NCBI RefSeq assembly: GCF_002803075.1
Contig: NZ_NNBK01000004.1
Span: 340,724 to 404,723 of the forward strand
Direction: 5' to 3'
DNA length: 64,000 nucleotides
Source: Streptomyces sp. CB01373
GTDB lineage: Bacteria; Actinomycetota; Actinomycetes; Streptomycetales; Streptomycetaceae
Shown: piece by piece, positions 44,083 through 57,233 of the stretch
Layout of the letters: each line of letters begins with the position of its first letter
Numbering within the stretch: the stretch's first letter is position 1
Notes under the pieces: model-generated
What the model was told of the DNA's origin: nothing
Seen by the model: the letters and a program-made list of their open reading frames with translations, nothing else
Databases searched by the model: none
Position numbers and translations under genes: made by a program

Positions 44083-47000
44083 ATGTACGAGCTGTCCCGG
44101 GTCCGCCTCTACTCCATCGGGCCCGCCGGTGCGCGCTACGCCGACACCGTGCTTGACCTGCGGGGCGTGGGCGGGCCGGTGCCCGACCCCGCGCCCATCC
44201 AGGCGGAGTTCTTCGCGGAGGAGCCGGTCGGCCCGCCCCGCCGGCCCGCCCCCGCCGGTGTGCTCTTCTTGGAGAACGGCGGCGGCAAGTCCGTGCTGCT
44301 CAAGCTGATCTTCTCGGTGATGCTGCCCGGCCACCGCAACACCCTCGGCGGCGCCAGTTCCGGCGTGCTGCGCAAGTTCCTGCTCGCCGACGACTGCGGG
44401 CACGTGGCCCTGGAGTGGCAGCACGTGCAGACCGGCGAGTGCGTCGTCGTCGGCAAGGCCAGCGAGTGGCGCGGGCGCCAAGTCTCCAACGACCCGCGGA
44501 AGTTCGCCGAAGCCTGGTACTCCTTCCGGCCCGGACCCGGCCTCACTCTGGACAACCTCCCGGTCGCCGAGGCCACCTCCGTACGGCCCTCCGCCGAGGG
44601 CCAGTCGGGCGCGCGGGGCCGCCGCCGCACCATGAAGGGCTTCCGGGACGCCATCACCGAGGCGGGGAAGACGTACCCGCACCTGGAGGTCCACTTCGAG
44701 GAGATCCACGAGCGCTGGACCGAGCACCTGGGCGACCTCGGCCTCGACCCCGAACTCTTCCGCTACCAGCGGGAGATGAACGCCGACGAGGGCGAGGCGG
44801 CCGGCCTGTTCGCGGTGAAGAAGGACTCCGACTTCACCGACCTGCTGCTGCGCGCGGTCACCGACACCCGCGACACCGACGGGCTCGCCGACCTGGTCAG
44901 CGGGTTCGGCAACAAGCTGGGCCGGCGTGCCGAACTGATCGCCGAACGGGACTTCACCGCCGGCTCGGTCGACCTGCTCGGCCGGATCGTGGAGGCCGCC
45001 GAGGCCCGTACGCACGCGCGTGACATCCACACCACGGCCGAGCGGCGCACCCGCACGCTGGCACGGCGGCTGTCCGCCCGGGCGGTGCGGGAGCGGATCC
45101 GGGCCGCCGACCTCGCCCAGCGCGTCACCGCCGCCGCCTACGCCGTCACCCACTCCGAGGGAGGCCGCGAGCGCAGCTCCCTGATCGCCGCCGAACTCGC
45201 CTACCGGCACGCGTCGCTGGCCCTCGCCGCCGCCGAGAAGTCCGCGGCCGCGCAGAAGCGGGAACTCGCCGACGCGCGCACCCTGTACTCGGCGTGGCAG
45301 GCCGCCGAGGCCGTGCTGCGCCACCGCGCCGCCGCCGACCGCGTGGCCCGTGTCTCCGCCGCGATCCAGGAGGCCGAACGGGACGCGGCCCCGGCCCTGG
45401 CCGCGCGCGCCAAGGCCGCCACCGACCTCGTACGGGCCCTGCACGCCGCCGCCGAGAGCGCCGAGACCCTCGCCAACGAGGGGGAGGAGCGGTCCGCACA
45501 GCTCCAGGACGTCAGCGAGTCCGCGTACCGGGACCAGACCGCCGCCGCGACCGAGGCGCAGCGCGCCCGCAGCGAGGCCGGGCATCTGCGCCAGCGCCTC
45601 GCCGAGGTCGAGCAGGAGACCGCCGAGGCCGTCCGCGCGGGCTGGCTGGACGACAGCGCCCCCGACGCCGACCCGGCCCGTGCGGCCCTGGCCGCCAGCG
45701 ACGCGGAGAAGACCGCGGTCGCCGCCTGGGACCAGGCCCGTGAGGCCGCCCGGAAGACCACGGAACACGCGCGGGAGGCCGCTTCGGCCGAGTCCCGCGC
45801 GGAGCTCACCGCGGCCCGCGCGGCCGACGCGGCGACGGCGGCCCGGCGCGCTCACGAGACCGAACGCCGTATCGCCGAGGCGCTGGCGGCCGAGGGGCGG
45901 CTCGCGGAACTGCTGAGCCTGCCGAGCGCGACCGCGCGGGCAGCGGTACCGGCGCCCCGTACCGGACCGGACACCACGGGCGCCGCCGCCTCGGGCGCCG
46001 AGGCGGCCCACCGCACCGCAGAGGCGCCGGACGGCCCCGCGGGACAGGGGGCCGAGGTGACGAACCCGGCCGGGTCCGAGGGCACGCTCACTCCCGAGGA
46101 CCTGGACCGCTTCGCCGACGAGCTGCGCGAACTGCTCGACGGCACCGTCTCCTCCGCCGAGCGGCACCTGTTCGAACTGCGGACCGCCGCCGCCGACGAC
46201 TCCCGGATCCTCGGCGCGCTCGGCGACGGCGGGCTGCTGCCGCCCGGCCCGGACGTCCTGGCCACCGTGGAGTTCCTCGGCGAGCACGGCATCCCCGCGC
46301 TGCCCGGCTGGCGCTACCTCGCCCAGTCCGTCGACCCCGCCGACCACGCGCGCGTACTGGCCGCCCGGCCCGAGCTGGTCGACGGCGTGATCATCACCGA
46401 CCCGGACACGCACGCGCGTGCCCGCGCGGCCCTCTCGGACGCGGCCCTGCTGCCCCGCTCCACCGTGGCCGTCGGCACCGCCGCCGCGCTGCTCGCCCCG
46501 ACCCCGGCCGACGGCGCGCCCGAGGGCGACGTCTTCCTCGTCCCGCCGAACCCGGCCATGCACGACGAGTTCGCGGCCGACGAGGAACGGCAGGCGCTGC
46601 GCGTACGGGCCACCGAGCGGGACGAGGAGATCCGCCGGCTCGCCGCCCGGCTCGGCAAGGACCGGGAGCTGGCGGCGCGGCTCGCCTCCTGGCGCACCGG
46701 CTGCCCCGCCGGCCGGCTGCTGGAGCTGGCGCAGTCCGCCCAGGACACGCGTGTGTTCGCCGAGGAGGCCGAGGCCGAGCTGGCCGAGGCACGGAGCCTG
46801 CGCGCGGAGGCCGACGAGGCTGCCGCCGAGGTCGCCCAGGAGCGCGACGAACGGCAGGAGGCCGCCCAGAAGGCACGGCGCGCAGCCGACGCCCTCGCCG
46901 GACTCGCGTTCCGGCTGCGTGAGCGGGCCGGCTGGCAGGCCCGGCTGCGTGAACTCGCCGACGAGGTCCCCGAGTCCGAGGCCCGCGCCCAGGCCTGCCT

Positions 47001-48786
47001 GGAACGCGCCCGCGCCGCCGACGAGGACCGGCGCGCCGCTCAGCGCGCCGCCGACGACACCCGCCGCACCGCACGGGCGCTGCGCGCCGAGCGCTCCGAG
47101 ATCGCCGGTGCCCCCGACGACGTCCCGGAGAGCGACGCGGACGCGCCGAAGGTGTCCCTGCCCGCCCTGCGCGAGGCCTATCGAACCGCCTCCCAGGTGT
47201 ACGAGAAGGTCGGGGTGGGCGCGGACCTGCGGGCCGAGCAGGCCCGGGCGGAGAGCGACGAGAGCGCCGCCCGCGCCGAACTCGACCGACTCAGCAACAA
47301 GGTCCGCACCCGCGCGGCACAACTCCTGGAGTCCTTCGAGGGCTCCGACGGGCCGTCCCGGCAGGCCGCCGCCGCCCGCGCCGAGGAGCTGGTGCAGCTC
47401 CTGGAGACCCGGATGTCCTCCGCGAGCGAACAGCTCGGCCGGCTGCGCGGCGAGGCCGAGCGGCACGCGCCCGAGGACGCCGAGGCGCACACCGGACTCC
47501 CCGACGAACTGCTCCCGCGCGACGCCGAACACGCACAGGCCCTGCTGCGCACCGCCACCGCCGAGCTCGCCTCCCGGACCGAGGCACTGGACCAGGCCCG
47601 CGAGGCGCACGCCGGACTGCTGGAGGCCCACCGCGCCGCCGAGGACGCGGCCGGAGGCTTCGACGAGATCGCCGCCATGCTGCGCGACCTGCTGCGCGAG
47701 CCGGCGGGGGACGAGGAGCAGGAGGAACCCGAGCCGTACCCGGGCAGCCCGGAGGGAGCCCGGCAGGCGGCCGCCGAGGCCCGCAGGTCACTGCGCGGCT
47801 GCGCCGCCGACCTGTCCGCCGCGGAGTCCGCCGTCCGCGAGGCCGGCGACGTCCTGGTCCGGCACGCCAACTCCACCCGCTACGAGCAGGTGCGCACCCC
47901 CGCCAGGCAGCAGATCCGCGAACTGCCCGCCTCCGCCCTGCCCGAGCACGCCCAGAAGTGGGCCGAGGCCTTCGCGCCCCGCCTCCGTGTGCTCACCGAC
48001 GAGCTGGCCCAGCTGGAACGCAACCGGGACTCGATCGTGGACCGGCTGCGCGGACTGGTCGAGTCGGCGCTCGCCACGCTCAGGTCGGCCCAGCGCCTGT
48101 CCCGCCTCCCGGAAGGGCTCGGCGAGTGGTCCGGGCAGGAGTTCCTGCGCATCCGCTTCGACGAGCCCGACCAGGCCACCCTCACGGAGCGGCTCGGCGA
48201 GGTCATCGACGAGGCGACCCGCGCCGCCGTGAAGAAGAACTCCGACCTGCGGCGCGACGGCATGTCCCTGCTGCTGCGCGGAGTCGGTGCGGCGCTCCAG
48301 CCCAAAGGCGTCGCCGTGGAGATCCTCAAGCCGGACGCAGTACTGCGCGCCGAGCGGGTTCCCGTCGGGCAGATGGGCGACGTGTTCTCCGGTGGCCAGC
48401 TGCTCACCGCGGCCATCGCCCTGTACTGCACGATGGCTGCCCTCAGGTCGAACGACCGAGGCCGCGACAAGCACCGCCACGCGGGCACGCTCTTCCTGGA
48501 CAACCCGATCGGCCGCGCCAACGCCACGTATCTGCTGGAGCTTCAGCGGGCCGTCTCCGACGCCCTGGGTGTGCAGCTCCTTTACACCACCGGCCTGTTC
48601 GACACGACGGCACTCGCGGAGTTCCCCCTGGTCATCCGGCTGCGCAACGACGCCGACCTCAGGGCCGGGCTGAAGTACATCAGCGTGGAGGAGCACCTCA
48701 GGCCGGGGCTGCCGCAGCAGACTCCGGCGGGGGAGGCGGTGCACAGCGAGATCACGGCGACCCGCATGTTCAAGCGCCCGGCCTGA
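44083..48786 (+). CDS. SMC-like ATPase (MukB/MksB/JetC-like) with unusual Walker B
   Basis: 1567 aa. N-terminal head: FLENGGGKSVLLKLIFSV (~63-80) is the Walker A, with Leu-Glu in place of the usual first Gly. Two very long Ala/Glu/Arg-rich coiled coils (~300-700 and ~845-1330) surround a globular hinge-like domain (~705-845; GDGGLLPPGPDVLATVEFLGEHGIPALPGW). The C-terminal head has the ABC signature DVFSGGQLLTAAIALY (SGGQ at 1436-1439) and Walker B TLFLDNPIGRANATYLLELQ, where Asp1473 is followed by Asn1474 instead of the catalytic Glu. It lies 85 nt after the KITE-like gene. Confidence 0.8.
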   Translation: MYELSRVRLYSIGPAGARYADTVLDLRGVGGPVPDPAPIQAEFFAEEPVGPPRRPAPAGVLFLENGGGKSVLLKLIFSVMLPGHRNTLGGASSGVLRKFLLADDCGHVALEWQHVQTGECVVVGKASEWRGRQVSNDPRKFAEAWYSFRPGPGLTLDNLPVAEATSVRPSAEGQSGARGRRRTMKGFRDAITEAGKTYPHLEVHFEEIHERWTEHLGDLGLDPELFRYQREMNADEGEAAGLFAVKKDSDFTDLLLRAVTDTRDTDGLADLVSGFGNKLGRRAELIAERDFTAGSVDLLGRIVEAAEARTHARDIHTTAERRTRTLARRLSARAVRERIRAADLAQRVTAAAYAVTHSEGGRERSSLIAAELAYRHASLALAAAEKSAAAQKRELADARTLYSAWQAAEAVLRHRAAADRVARVSAAIQEAERDAAPALAARAKAATDLVRALHAAAESAETLANEGEERSAQLQDVSESAYRDQTAAATEAQRARSEAGHLRQRLAEVEQETAEAVRAGWLDDSAPDADPARAALAASDAEKTAVAAWDQAREAARKTTEHAREAASAESRAELTAARAADAATAARRAHETERRIAEALAAEGRLAELLSLPSATARAAVPAPRTGPDTTGAAASGAEAAHRTAEAPDGPAGQGAEVTNPAGSEGTLTPEDLDRFADELRELLDGTVSSAERHLFELRTAAADDSRILGALGDGGLLPPGPDVLATVEFLGEHGIPALPGWRYLAQSVDPADHARVLAARPELVDGVIITDPDTHARARAALSDAALLPRSTVAVGTAAALLAPTPADGAPEGDVFLVPPNPAMHDEFAADEERQALRVRATERDEEIRRLAARLGKDRELAARLASWRTGCPAGRLLELAQSAQDTRVFAEEAEAELAEARSLRAEADEAAAEVAQERDERQEAAQKARRAADALAGLAFRLRERAGWQARLRELADEVPESEARAQACLERARAADEDRRAAQRAADDTRRTARALRAERSEIAGAPDDVPESDADAPKVSLPALREAYRTASQVYEKVGVGADLRAEQARAESDESAARAELDRLSNKVRTRAAQLLESFEGSDGPSRQAAAARAEELVQLLETRMSSASEQLGRLRGEAERHAPEDAEAHTGLPDELLPRDAEHAQALLRTATAELASRTEALDQAREAHAGLLEAHRAAEDAAGGFDEIAAMLRDLLREPAGDEEQEEPEPYPGSPEGARQAAAEARRSLRGCAADLSAAESAVREAGDVLVRHANSTRYEQVRTPARQQIRELPASALPEHAQKWAEAFAPRLRVLTDELAQLERNRDSIVDRLRGLVESALATLRSAQRLSRLPEGLGEWSGQEFLRIRFDEPDQATLTERLGEVIDEATRAAVKKNSDLRRDGMSLLLRGVGAALQPKGVAVEILKPDAVLRAERVPVGQMGDVFSGGQLLTAAIALYCTMAALRSNDRGRDKHRHAGTLFLDNPIGRANATYLLELQRAVSDALGVQLLYTTGLFDTTALAEFPLVIRLRNDADLRAGLKYISVEEHLRPGLPQQTPAGEAVHSEITATRMFKRPA

Positions 48787-48819
48787 GGGCCTGGCAGGCC
48801 CGAACGGGCGGCCGGTTCG

Positions 48820-48927
48820 CTGGCCCGACTCGACAGGCTGCTGAACTGGCCCGGCCCGAACCTGGCCGGTGCGCTTGCCCGACTCGACCGGGCCGCTGAA
48901 CTGGCCCGGCTCGAACCGGGTCTGGCC
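48820..48927. repeat. 54-bp imperfect tandem repeat
   Basis: Two copies, 48820-48873 and 48874-48927, share CCCGACTCGAC and GCTGAACTGGCCCGG with a few changes. They lie between the SMC-like stop and the terminator. Confidence 0.7.
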
Positions 48928-48931
48928 ACTC

Positions 48932-48960
48932 GACCGGCCGTCGCACGCCGACGGCCGGTC
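48932..48960. terminator. Bidirectional terminator after the SMC-like operon
   Basis: GACCGGCCGTCG (48932-48943) pairs exactly with CGACGGCCGGTC (48949-48960) around a CACGC loop, between convergent genes. Confidence 0.8.
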
Positions 48961-48963
48961 ACC

Positions 48964-49425
48964 CTACGGATGCGACAGCCGCCCCGCGCCGCCCCGGCCG
49001 CGTATCCGCTTCTGCGCCCGCTCGGCGGCCCGCGCCTCCCGCCGTGCCTGGCGCCGCTCGCGCCGCCGGGCCCGCGCGGTGCTGCTGGGCACCGACACCA
49101 CGCCGTCGCGCTGGTTCCACACCTGGCGGGTCACCCACACGTCGAGCGCCGCCCATGTGGCCACCACCGTGCTGGCCACGCTGCTCAGGACCATCGGGAA
49201 CGCCAGCCAGGACCCGGACACGCTGAACAGGAACGCCACCACGGCCTGTATCAGCGTCACGGAGACGATCAGCACCGCCCGCACGGCGGCCGAACGCACC
49301 GGATCGGGCAGCCTGCGCCGCCGCGCGGGCTCCTCGACCCACAACGGCTTGTAGGACGGCAGCCCCGTACGCCCGCTCGTGTGCGCCGAAGGCCCGTGCA
49401 CCCGCGCTCGCTCCGCTGTCCCCAT
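48964..49425 (-). CDS. Small membrane protein with basic C-terminal tail
   Basis: 153 aa from the ATG of MGTAERARVHGPSAHTSG at 49425 (GGGAGGG upstream); the 225-aa frame adds a non-coding leader. Two membrane helices (VRAVLIVSVTLIQAVVAFLFSV and WLAFPMVLSSVASTVVATWAAL) separate a basic N-terminal part from a strongly Arg/Ala-rich coiled tail (RARRRERRQARREARAAERAQKR) that could bind nucleic acid or ribosomes. No function is recognised. The 420-nt gap to 49846 has an A7 run near 49612 and no gene that I trust. Confidence 0.65.
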   Translation of the reverse strand: MGTAERARVHGPSAHTSGRTGLPSYKPLWVEEPARRRRLPDPVRSAAVRAVLIVSVTLIQAVVAFLFSVSGSWLAFPMVLSSVASTVVATWAALDVWVTRQVWNQRDGVVSVPSSTARARRRERRQARREARAAERAQKRIRGRGGAGRLSHP

Positions 49426-49845
49426 CACTGTGTCCCTCCCCACCGCCGGCAGACCACTCACCCCGGTGCCCGAAGATTCGGCTTCCCAGTGGCTGCCCGG
49501 CTTGCGCTGTTTTACGCGGCCCGGACGCGCAGTGCGCATCGTGTGGCCGATTCCGCCCCCATCTCGCATGGACAAGGACGAACGAGACGTCACGAAGATT
49601 CCCGGCCGACGAAAAAAATCGGTCAACCGACCGGGCCGCACGCCCCGTTCCGGCGCCCCGCAGTCCTGGTCCTGCGGACCGGCATCTCACGCAATGACCC
49701 GACAACTCGCCCGTGCCCGGAACCAATGCGGAAGAACAGGCTCCGGACAGCTCTTCGAGTTGACTGCATGTCGGTAGTAGGCTCGCGCCGTTTGTTGACG
49801 CACATGTGTACCCCCGGGCCCTTGGGGGACGAGCTGGGGGAGGCC

Positions 49846-52728
49846 ATGCGCTTTCGCGGGAAGTCCATCCGCCGGAAGATCGTGGCGCTGCTTCTCGTGC
49901 CGCTGCTCTCGCTCACGGCGATCTGGGCCTTCGCCACGCTGATCACCGGGCGGCACGTCACCCAGCTGTTCAACGCGTCCTCCGTGGTGGAGAAGGTCGC
50001 CTACCCCACCGAGGACACCGTCCGGGCCGTGCAGCAGGAACGCCGCCAGACTCTCGTCCACCTCGCCGACCCGCGCGCCTCCGACGGCCTCACCGCACTG
50101 CGCCGCAGCAGGAGCGCCACCGACGAGGCCATCGCCAAGATCCGCAAGGCCGCCGGGAATTCCGACGTCCGCGAAGCGCTCGGCGCGGACGGCGCCGGAC
50201 GCCTGGGCGTCGCCCTGGACGTCCTCGACGGCATCGACTCCCTGCGCCGCAGCGTCGAGGACCACAGCGTCGGACGCGCCCAGGCACTCGACCTCTACAA
50301 CCAACTCGTCGACCCCTGCTACGCCCTGCTCGCCAACCTCCACGTCGTCGACGACGCCGATCTGGCCAGGCAGTACCGCGCCCTGGTCGGTCTCGCCCAG
50401 GCCCGCGAACTCCTCTCCCGCGAGGACGCGCTGCTCGGCTCCTCGCTGATCGTCGGCAACCTCACCCGCGCCGAGACCCGCGGCATCTCCGACCTGGTCG
50501 CCCAGCGCTCCCTGCTGTACGACGTCGACCTGCCCCTGCTGCCCTCCTCCGAACGCGGCCGCTACGAGCGCTTCTGGCAGAACGCCTCCTCCGCACCGGT
50601 GCGGACCGCCGAACAGGCCGCCGTCTCCAGTACGTCCGGCACACCGCGGACGGTGAGCGTGCAGAGCTGGGACACCGCGGCCGGAGACGTCCTCGACGAG
50701 CTGGGCACCCTCAACGACGACGCCAACGACCGCTTCCAGGACCGTGTCCAGCCACTCGCCCTGCGCGTCATCCTCGAGGCCGCCGTCGCGGGCGTCCTCG
50801 GCCTGATCGCCGTGCTGTTCTCCCTCGTCCTGTCCGTGCGTGTCGGCCGCAGCCTGATCCGCGACCTCGGGCAACTGCGCCTGGAGGCCCACGAGGCCTC
50901 CGGTGTCCGGCTGCCGAGCGTGATGCGCCGTCTGTCGGCCGGCGAACAGGTCGACGTCGAGACCGAGGTCCCGCGCCTGGAGTACGACAGGAACGAGATC
51001 GGCGAGGTCGGCCAGGCCCTCAACACCCTGCAGCGAGCCGCCGTCGAGGCCGCCGTCAAACAGGCCGAACTCCGCGCCGGCGTCTCCGAGGTCTTCGTCA
51101 ACCTCGCCCGCCGCAGCCAGGTCCTGCTGCACAAACAGCTCACCCTCCTCGACGCGATGGAACGCCGCACCGAGGACACCGACGAGCTCGCCGACCTGTT
51201 CCGGCTGGACCACCTGACCACCCGTATGCGCCGGCACGCCGAAGGCCTGGTGATCCTCTCCGGCGCCGCCCCGTCCCGGCAGTGGCGCAAACCCGTCCAG
51301 CTGATGGACATCGTGCGCGCCGCCGTCGCCGAGGTCGAGGACTACGAACGCATCGAGGTCCGGCGGCTGCCACGCACCGCCGTCATCGGCCCCGCCGTTG
51401 CCGACCTCACCCACCTCGTGGCCGAACTCCTTGAGAACGCCACCGTGTTCTCGCCGCCGCACACCGCGGTCCAGGTCCTCGGCGAACGCGTCCCCAACGG
51501 CTTCACCCTGGAGATCCACGACAGGGGCCTCGGCATGGCCGCCGAGGCGCTCCTCGACGCCAACCTCCGGCTCGCCGAGACACCCGAGTTCGAGCTCTCC
51601 GACACCGACCGGCTCGGGCTGTTCGTGGTCAGCCGGCTCGCCCAGCGGCAGAACGTCCGGGTCTCGCTCCAGCCCTCCCCGTACGGCGGCACCACCGCGG
51701 TCGTCCTCATCCCCGACGCGCTGCTGACGGACGACGTCCCGGACACCAACGGCATCGGCTTCCGCCTCGACCGGCCCTCCGGGAAGGCCGACCGCGAGCC
51801 GGGTCGCGGGACCGCTCTCGCCCAAGCGCCGGCGCGGCTGTCCGGACTGCCCGCCTCGGTCCTCGACGGGCCGGTGGAGCTGGAGGCGCCCGTCGACCTC
51901 GACGCCATCGAGGACTTCCCGCACGTACTCGGCGAGGAGACCGGTGAACGCAGCGGACTGTTCGGGCCGCGCCCCTCCCCGGCACGGCAGACGGCCCAGG
52001 AGGCGCCGCCCCGCAGCATCGCCGAGCACCGGCAGGGCACGGTCCGGCGCGGCACACCGCAGGAGACCGGCGAGGAGGACAACCCGGGGCGCCCGGTCCC
52101 GCTGCCCCGGCGGCGGACGCCCAAGCTGGTCAGCTCCCACGGACGCCCCGTCACCGAGCAGAGGCCCCGGCGCGAGACGGCCGACGCCGGGAGCATGGCG
52201 GTTCCCGGCCGCCCGGAGCGCGAGGCGGCCCCGCTGCCGGCCCGCCGTCGCGACGAGCCCCCGCTCGGACCGGTCGCGGCCGACGGCCGCGGGGAACACG
52301 ACAGCACCGAGGAATCCCCGGCCACGAGCCAGGGGCCGCGGAAGGCACCGGCCCTTCCCCGGCGCACCGTCCGTCCCGCGCTCACCGGCGGCGGCCCGGA
52401 TCGCGAGGAGCGTGTCCCGGCGAAGGCATCCGGCGGCCGGGACGGCGAGGGGCGCGACCCGGCCGAGGCACCCGGCGACCCGGGACTTGACGAGAGTCCG
52501 CTGCCCCGGCGCGTACGGCAGGCCAGCCTCGCCCCGCAACTGAAACAGAGCCCCGGCCGGCCCACCGAGGACGGCCCGGACCCCGTCGAACGCGACGCCG
52601 ACGAGGTACGCAGCCGGATGGCCTCGCTCCAGCGCGGCTGGCAGCGTGGCCGCGAGGAGAACGCCGCGGGGGACCAGGCCCCGCACGGCAGCACAGCACA
52701 AGGAACGACAAAGGGGGACGGTCGATGA
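49846..52728 (+). CDS. cvnA: Conservon protein CvnA: nitrate/sensor-type membrane histidine-kinase-like protein
   Basis: 960 aa from the ATG of MRFRGKSIRRKIVALLLVP (GGGGGAGG upstream); an ATG at 49804 would add 14 residues. Membrane helices at ~10-33 and ~300-325 enclose an extracytoplasmic helical sensing domain. A HAMP-like segment follows, then a HATPase with N-box LVAELLENATVFSPPHTAV (~525-545), DRGLGM (~559) and GLFVVSRLAQRQ. A standard HisKA phospho-acceptor dimerisation motif is not seen, as in other CvnA proteins. Residues ~630-960 are Pro/Arg/Glu-rich and look disordered. The ATP-binding half may signal through the CvnB-D partners. Confidence 0.9.
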   Translation: MRFRGKSIRRKIVALLLVPLLSLTAIWAFATLITGRHVTQLFNASSVVEKVAYPTEDTVRAVQQERRQTLVHLADPRASDGLTALRRSRSATDEAIAKIRKAAGNSDVREALGADGAGRLGVALDVLDGIDSLRRSVEDHSVGRAQALDLYNQLVDPCYALLANLHVVDDADLARQYRALVGLAQARELLSREDALLGSSLIVGNLTRAETRGISDLVAQRSLLYDVDLPLLPSSERGRYERFWQNASSAPVRTAEQAAVSSTSGTPRTVSVQSWDTAAGDVLDELGTLNDDANDRFQDRVQPLALRVILEAAVAGVLGLIAVLFSLVLSVRVGRSLIRDLGQLRLEAHEASGVRLPSVMRRLSAGEQVDVETEVPRLEYDRNEIGEVGQALNTLQRAAVEAAVKQAELRAGVSEVFVNLARRSQVLLHKQLTLLDAMERRTEDTDELADLFRLDHLTTRMRRHAEGLVILSGAAPSRQWRKPVQLMDIVRAAVAEVEDYERIEVRRLPRTAVIGPAVADLTHLVAELLENATVFSPPHTAVQVLGERVPNGFTLEIHDRGLGMAAEALLDANLRLAETPEFELSDTDRLGLFVVSRLAQRQNVRVSLQPSPYGGTTAVVLIPDALLTDDVPDTNGIGFRLDRPSGKADREPGRGTALAQAPARLSGLPASVLDGPVELEAPVDLDAIEDFPHVLGEETGERSGLFGPRPSPARQTAQEAPPRSIAEHRQGTVRRGTPQETGEEDNPGRPVPLPRRRTPKLVSSHGRPVTEQRPRRETADAGSMAVPGRPEREAAPLPARRRDEPPLGPVAADGRGEHDSTEESPATSQGPRKAPALPRRTVRPALTGGGPDREERVPAKASGGRDGEGRDPAEAPGDPGLDESPLPRRVRQASLAPQLKQSPGRPTEDGPDPVERDADEVRSRMASLQRGWQRGREENAAGDQAPHGSTAQGTTKGDGR

Positions 52729-53150
52729 CCGCACCGAAGGCGACCGGCCACACCGCGACGGACAAGACGGAGCTGAACTGGCTCCTCGACGAACTCGTGG
52801 ACAGGGTCGCCAGCATCCGCAAGGCCCTCGTCCTGTCCCGGGACGGTCTGGCCACCGGCGTGTCCAAGGACCTGACCCGGGAGGACAGCGAGCACCTGGC
52901 CGCCGTGGCCTCCGGCTTCCACAGCCTCGCCAAGGGCGTGGGCCGGCACTTCGACGCGGGCGGCGTCCGGCAGACGGTCGTCGAGCTCGACGACGCCTTC
53001 CTGTTCGTGACCGCGGCCGGCGACGGCAGCTGCCTCGCCGTCCTGTCGGACGCCGACTCCGACGTCGGCCAGGTGGCCTACGAGATGACCCTGCTGGTCA
53101 AGCGAGTCGGCGCGCATCTGGGTGCCGCTCCGCGCACCGATGTGCCCTGA
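52725..53150 (+). CDS. cvnB: Conservon protein CvnB, roadblock/LC7 domain
   Basis: 141 aa, ATG overlapping the cvnA stop by 4 nt. The roadblock/LC7 fold is visible: ELNWLLDELVDRVASIRKALVLSRDGLATGVSKDLTREDSEHLAAVASGFHSLAKGVGRHFDAGGVRQTVVELDDAFLFVTAAGDGSCLAVLSDADSDVGQVAYEMTLLVKRVG. Proteins of this family regulate small GTPases and here should pair with CvnD. Confidence 0.94.
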   Translation: MTAPKATGHTATDKTELNWLLDELVDRVASIRKALVLSRDGLATGVSKDLTREDSEHLAAVASGFHSLAKGVGRHFDAGGVRQTVVELDDAFLFVTAAGDGSCLAVLSDADSDVGQVAYEMTLLVKRVGAHLGAAPRTDVP

Positions 53151-53168
53151 GGCGGGTAGTGGGATGAC

Positions 53169-53561
53169 ATGAGCGGAGACGGTCAGGCACGCAGCCACTG
53201 GTTCGACGACGACGCCGGACCGGTGGTCCGGCCGTACGCCATGACGCGGGGCCGCACCAGCCATGCGGCCCAGCACCGCCTCGACCTGATCGCGGTGGTC
53301 GTCACGGAGTCCCATGTGGACGACCCGGAGGCGGACGTCACGCTGTCGCCGGAGCACGTGGACATCGTCGAGCTGTGCCGCTCCCCGCAGTCGGTCGCCG
53401 AACTCGCCGCGGAGCTCGATCTGCCCCTCGGCGTGGTGCGCGTGCTCGTCGGCGACCTCGTGGACGAGGAGTACGTCCACGTGACACGTCCGGTGCCGCC
53501 CGCTGAACTGCCCGACGAGAGCATCCTGCGGGACGTGATCAACGGCCTGCGGGCGCTGTGA
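53169..53561 (+). CDS. cvnC: Conservon protein CvnC (DUF742)
   Basis: 130 aa, ATG 18 nt after cvnB. DUF742 pattern: WFDDDAGPVVRPYAMTRGRTSHAAQHRLDLIAVV, LSPEHVDIVELCRSPQSVAELAAELDLPLGVVRVLVGDLVDEEYVHV. It resembles a winged-helix DNA-binding or protein-binding domain. It normally sits between CvnB and CvnD; here it is followed by the hydantoinase gene instead. Confidence 0.93.
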   Translation: MSGDGQARSHWFDDDAGPVVRPYAMTRGRTSHAAQHRLDLIAVVVTESHVDDPEADVTLSPEHVDIVELCRSPQSVAELAAELDLPLGVVRVLVGDLVDEEYVHVTRPVPPAELPDESILRDVINGLRAL

Positions 53562-53585
53562 GCCACGAGGAAGCGGAGTGCTGAC

Positions 53586-57213
<3,628 letters not shown>

Positions 57214-57233
<20 letters not shown>

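Noticed and set aside
43909..47631. 1240-codon minus-strand frame inside the SMC-like gene
   Set aside because: Gly/Val/Leu-rich antisense shadow of a coding strand with strong third-position GC; no ribosome site or motif.
41540..48786. Calling the SMC operon a complete Wadjet (JetABCD) defence system
   Set aside because: No JetD-like gene is visible within the window on either side, and the surroundings are not a defence island.
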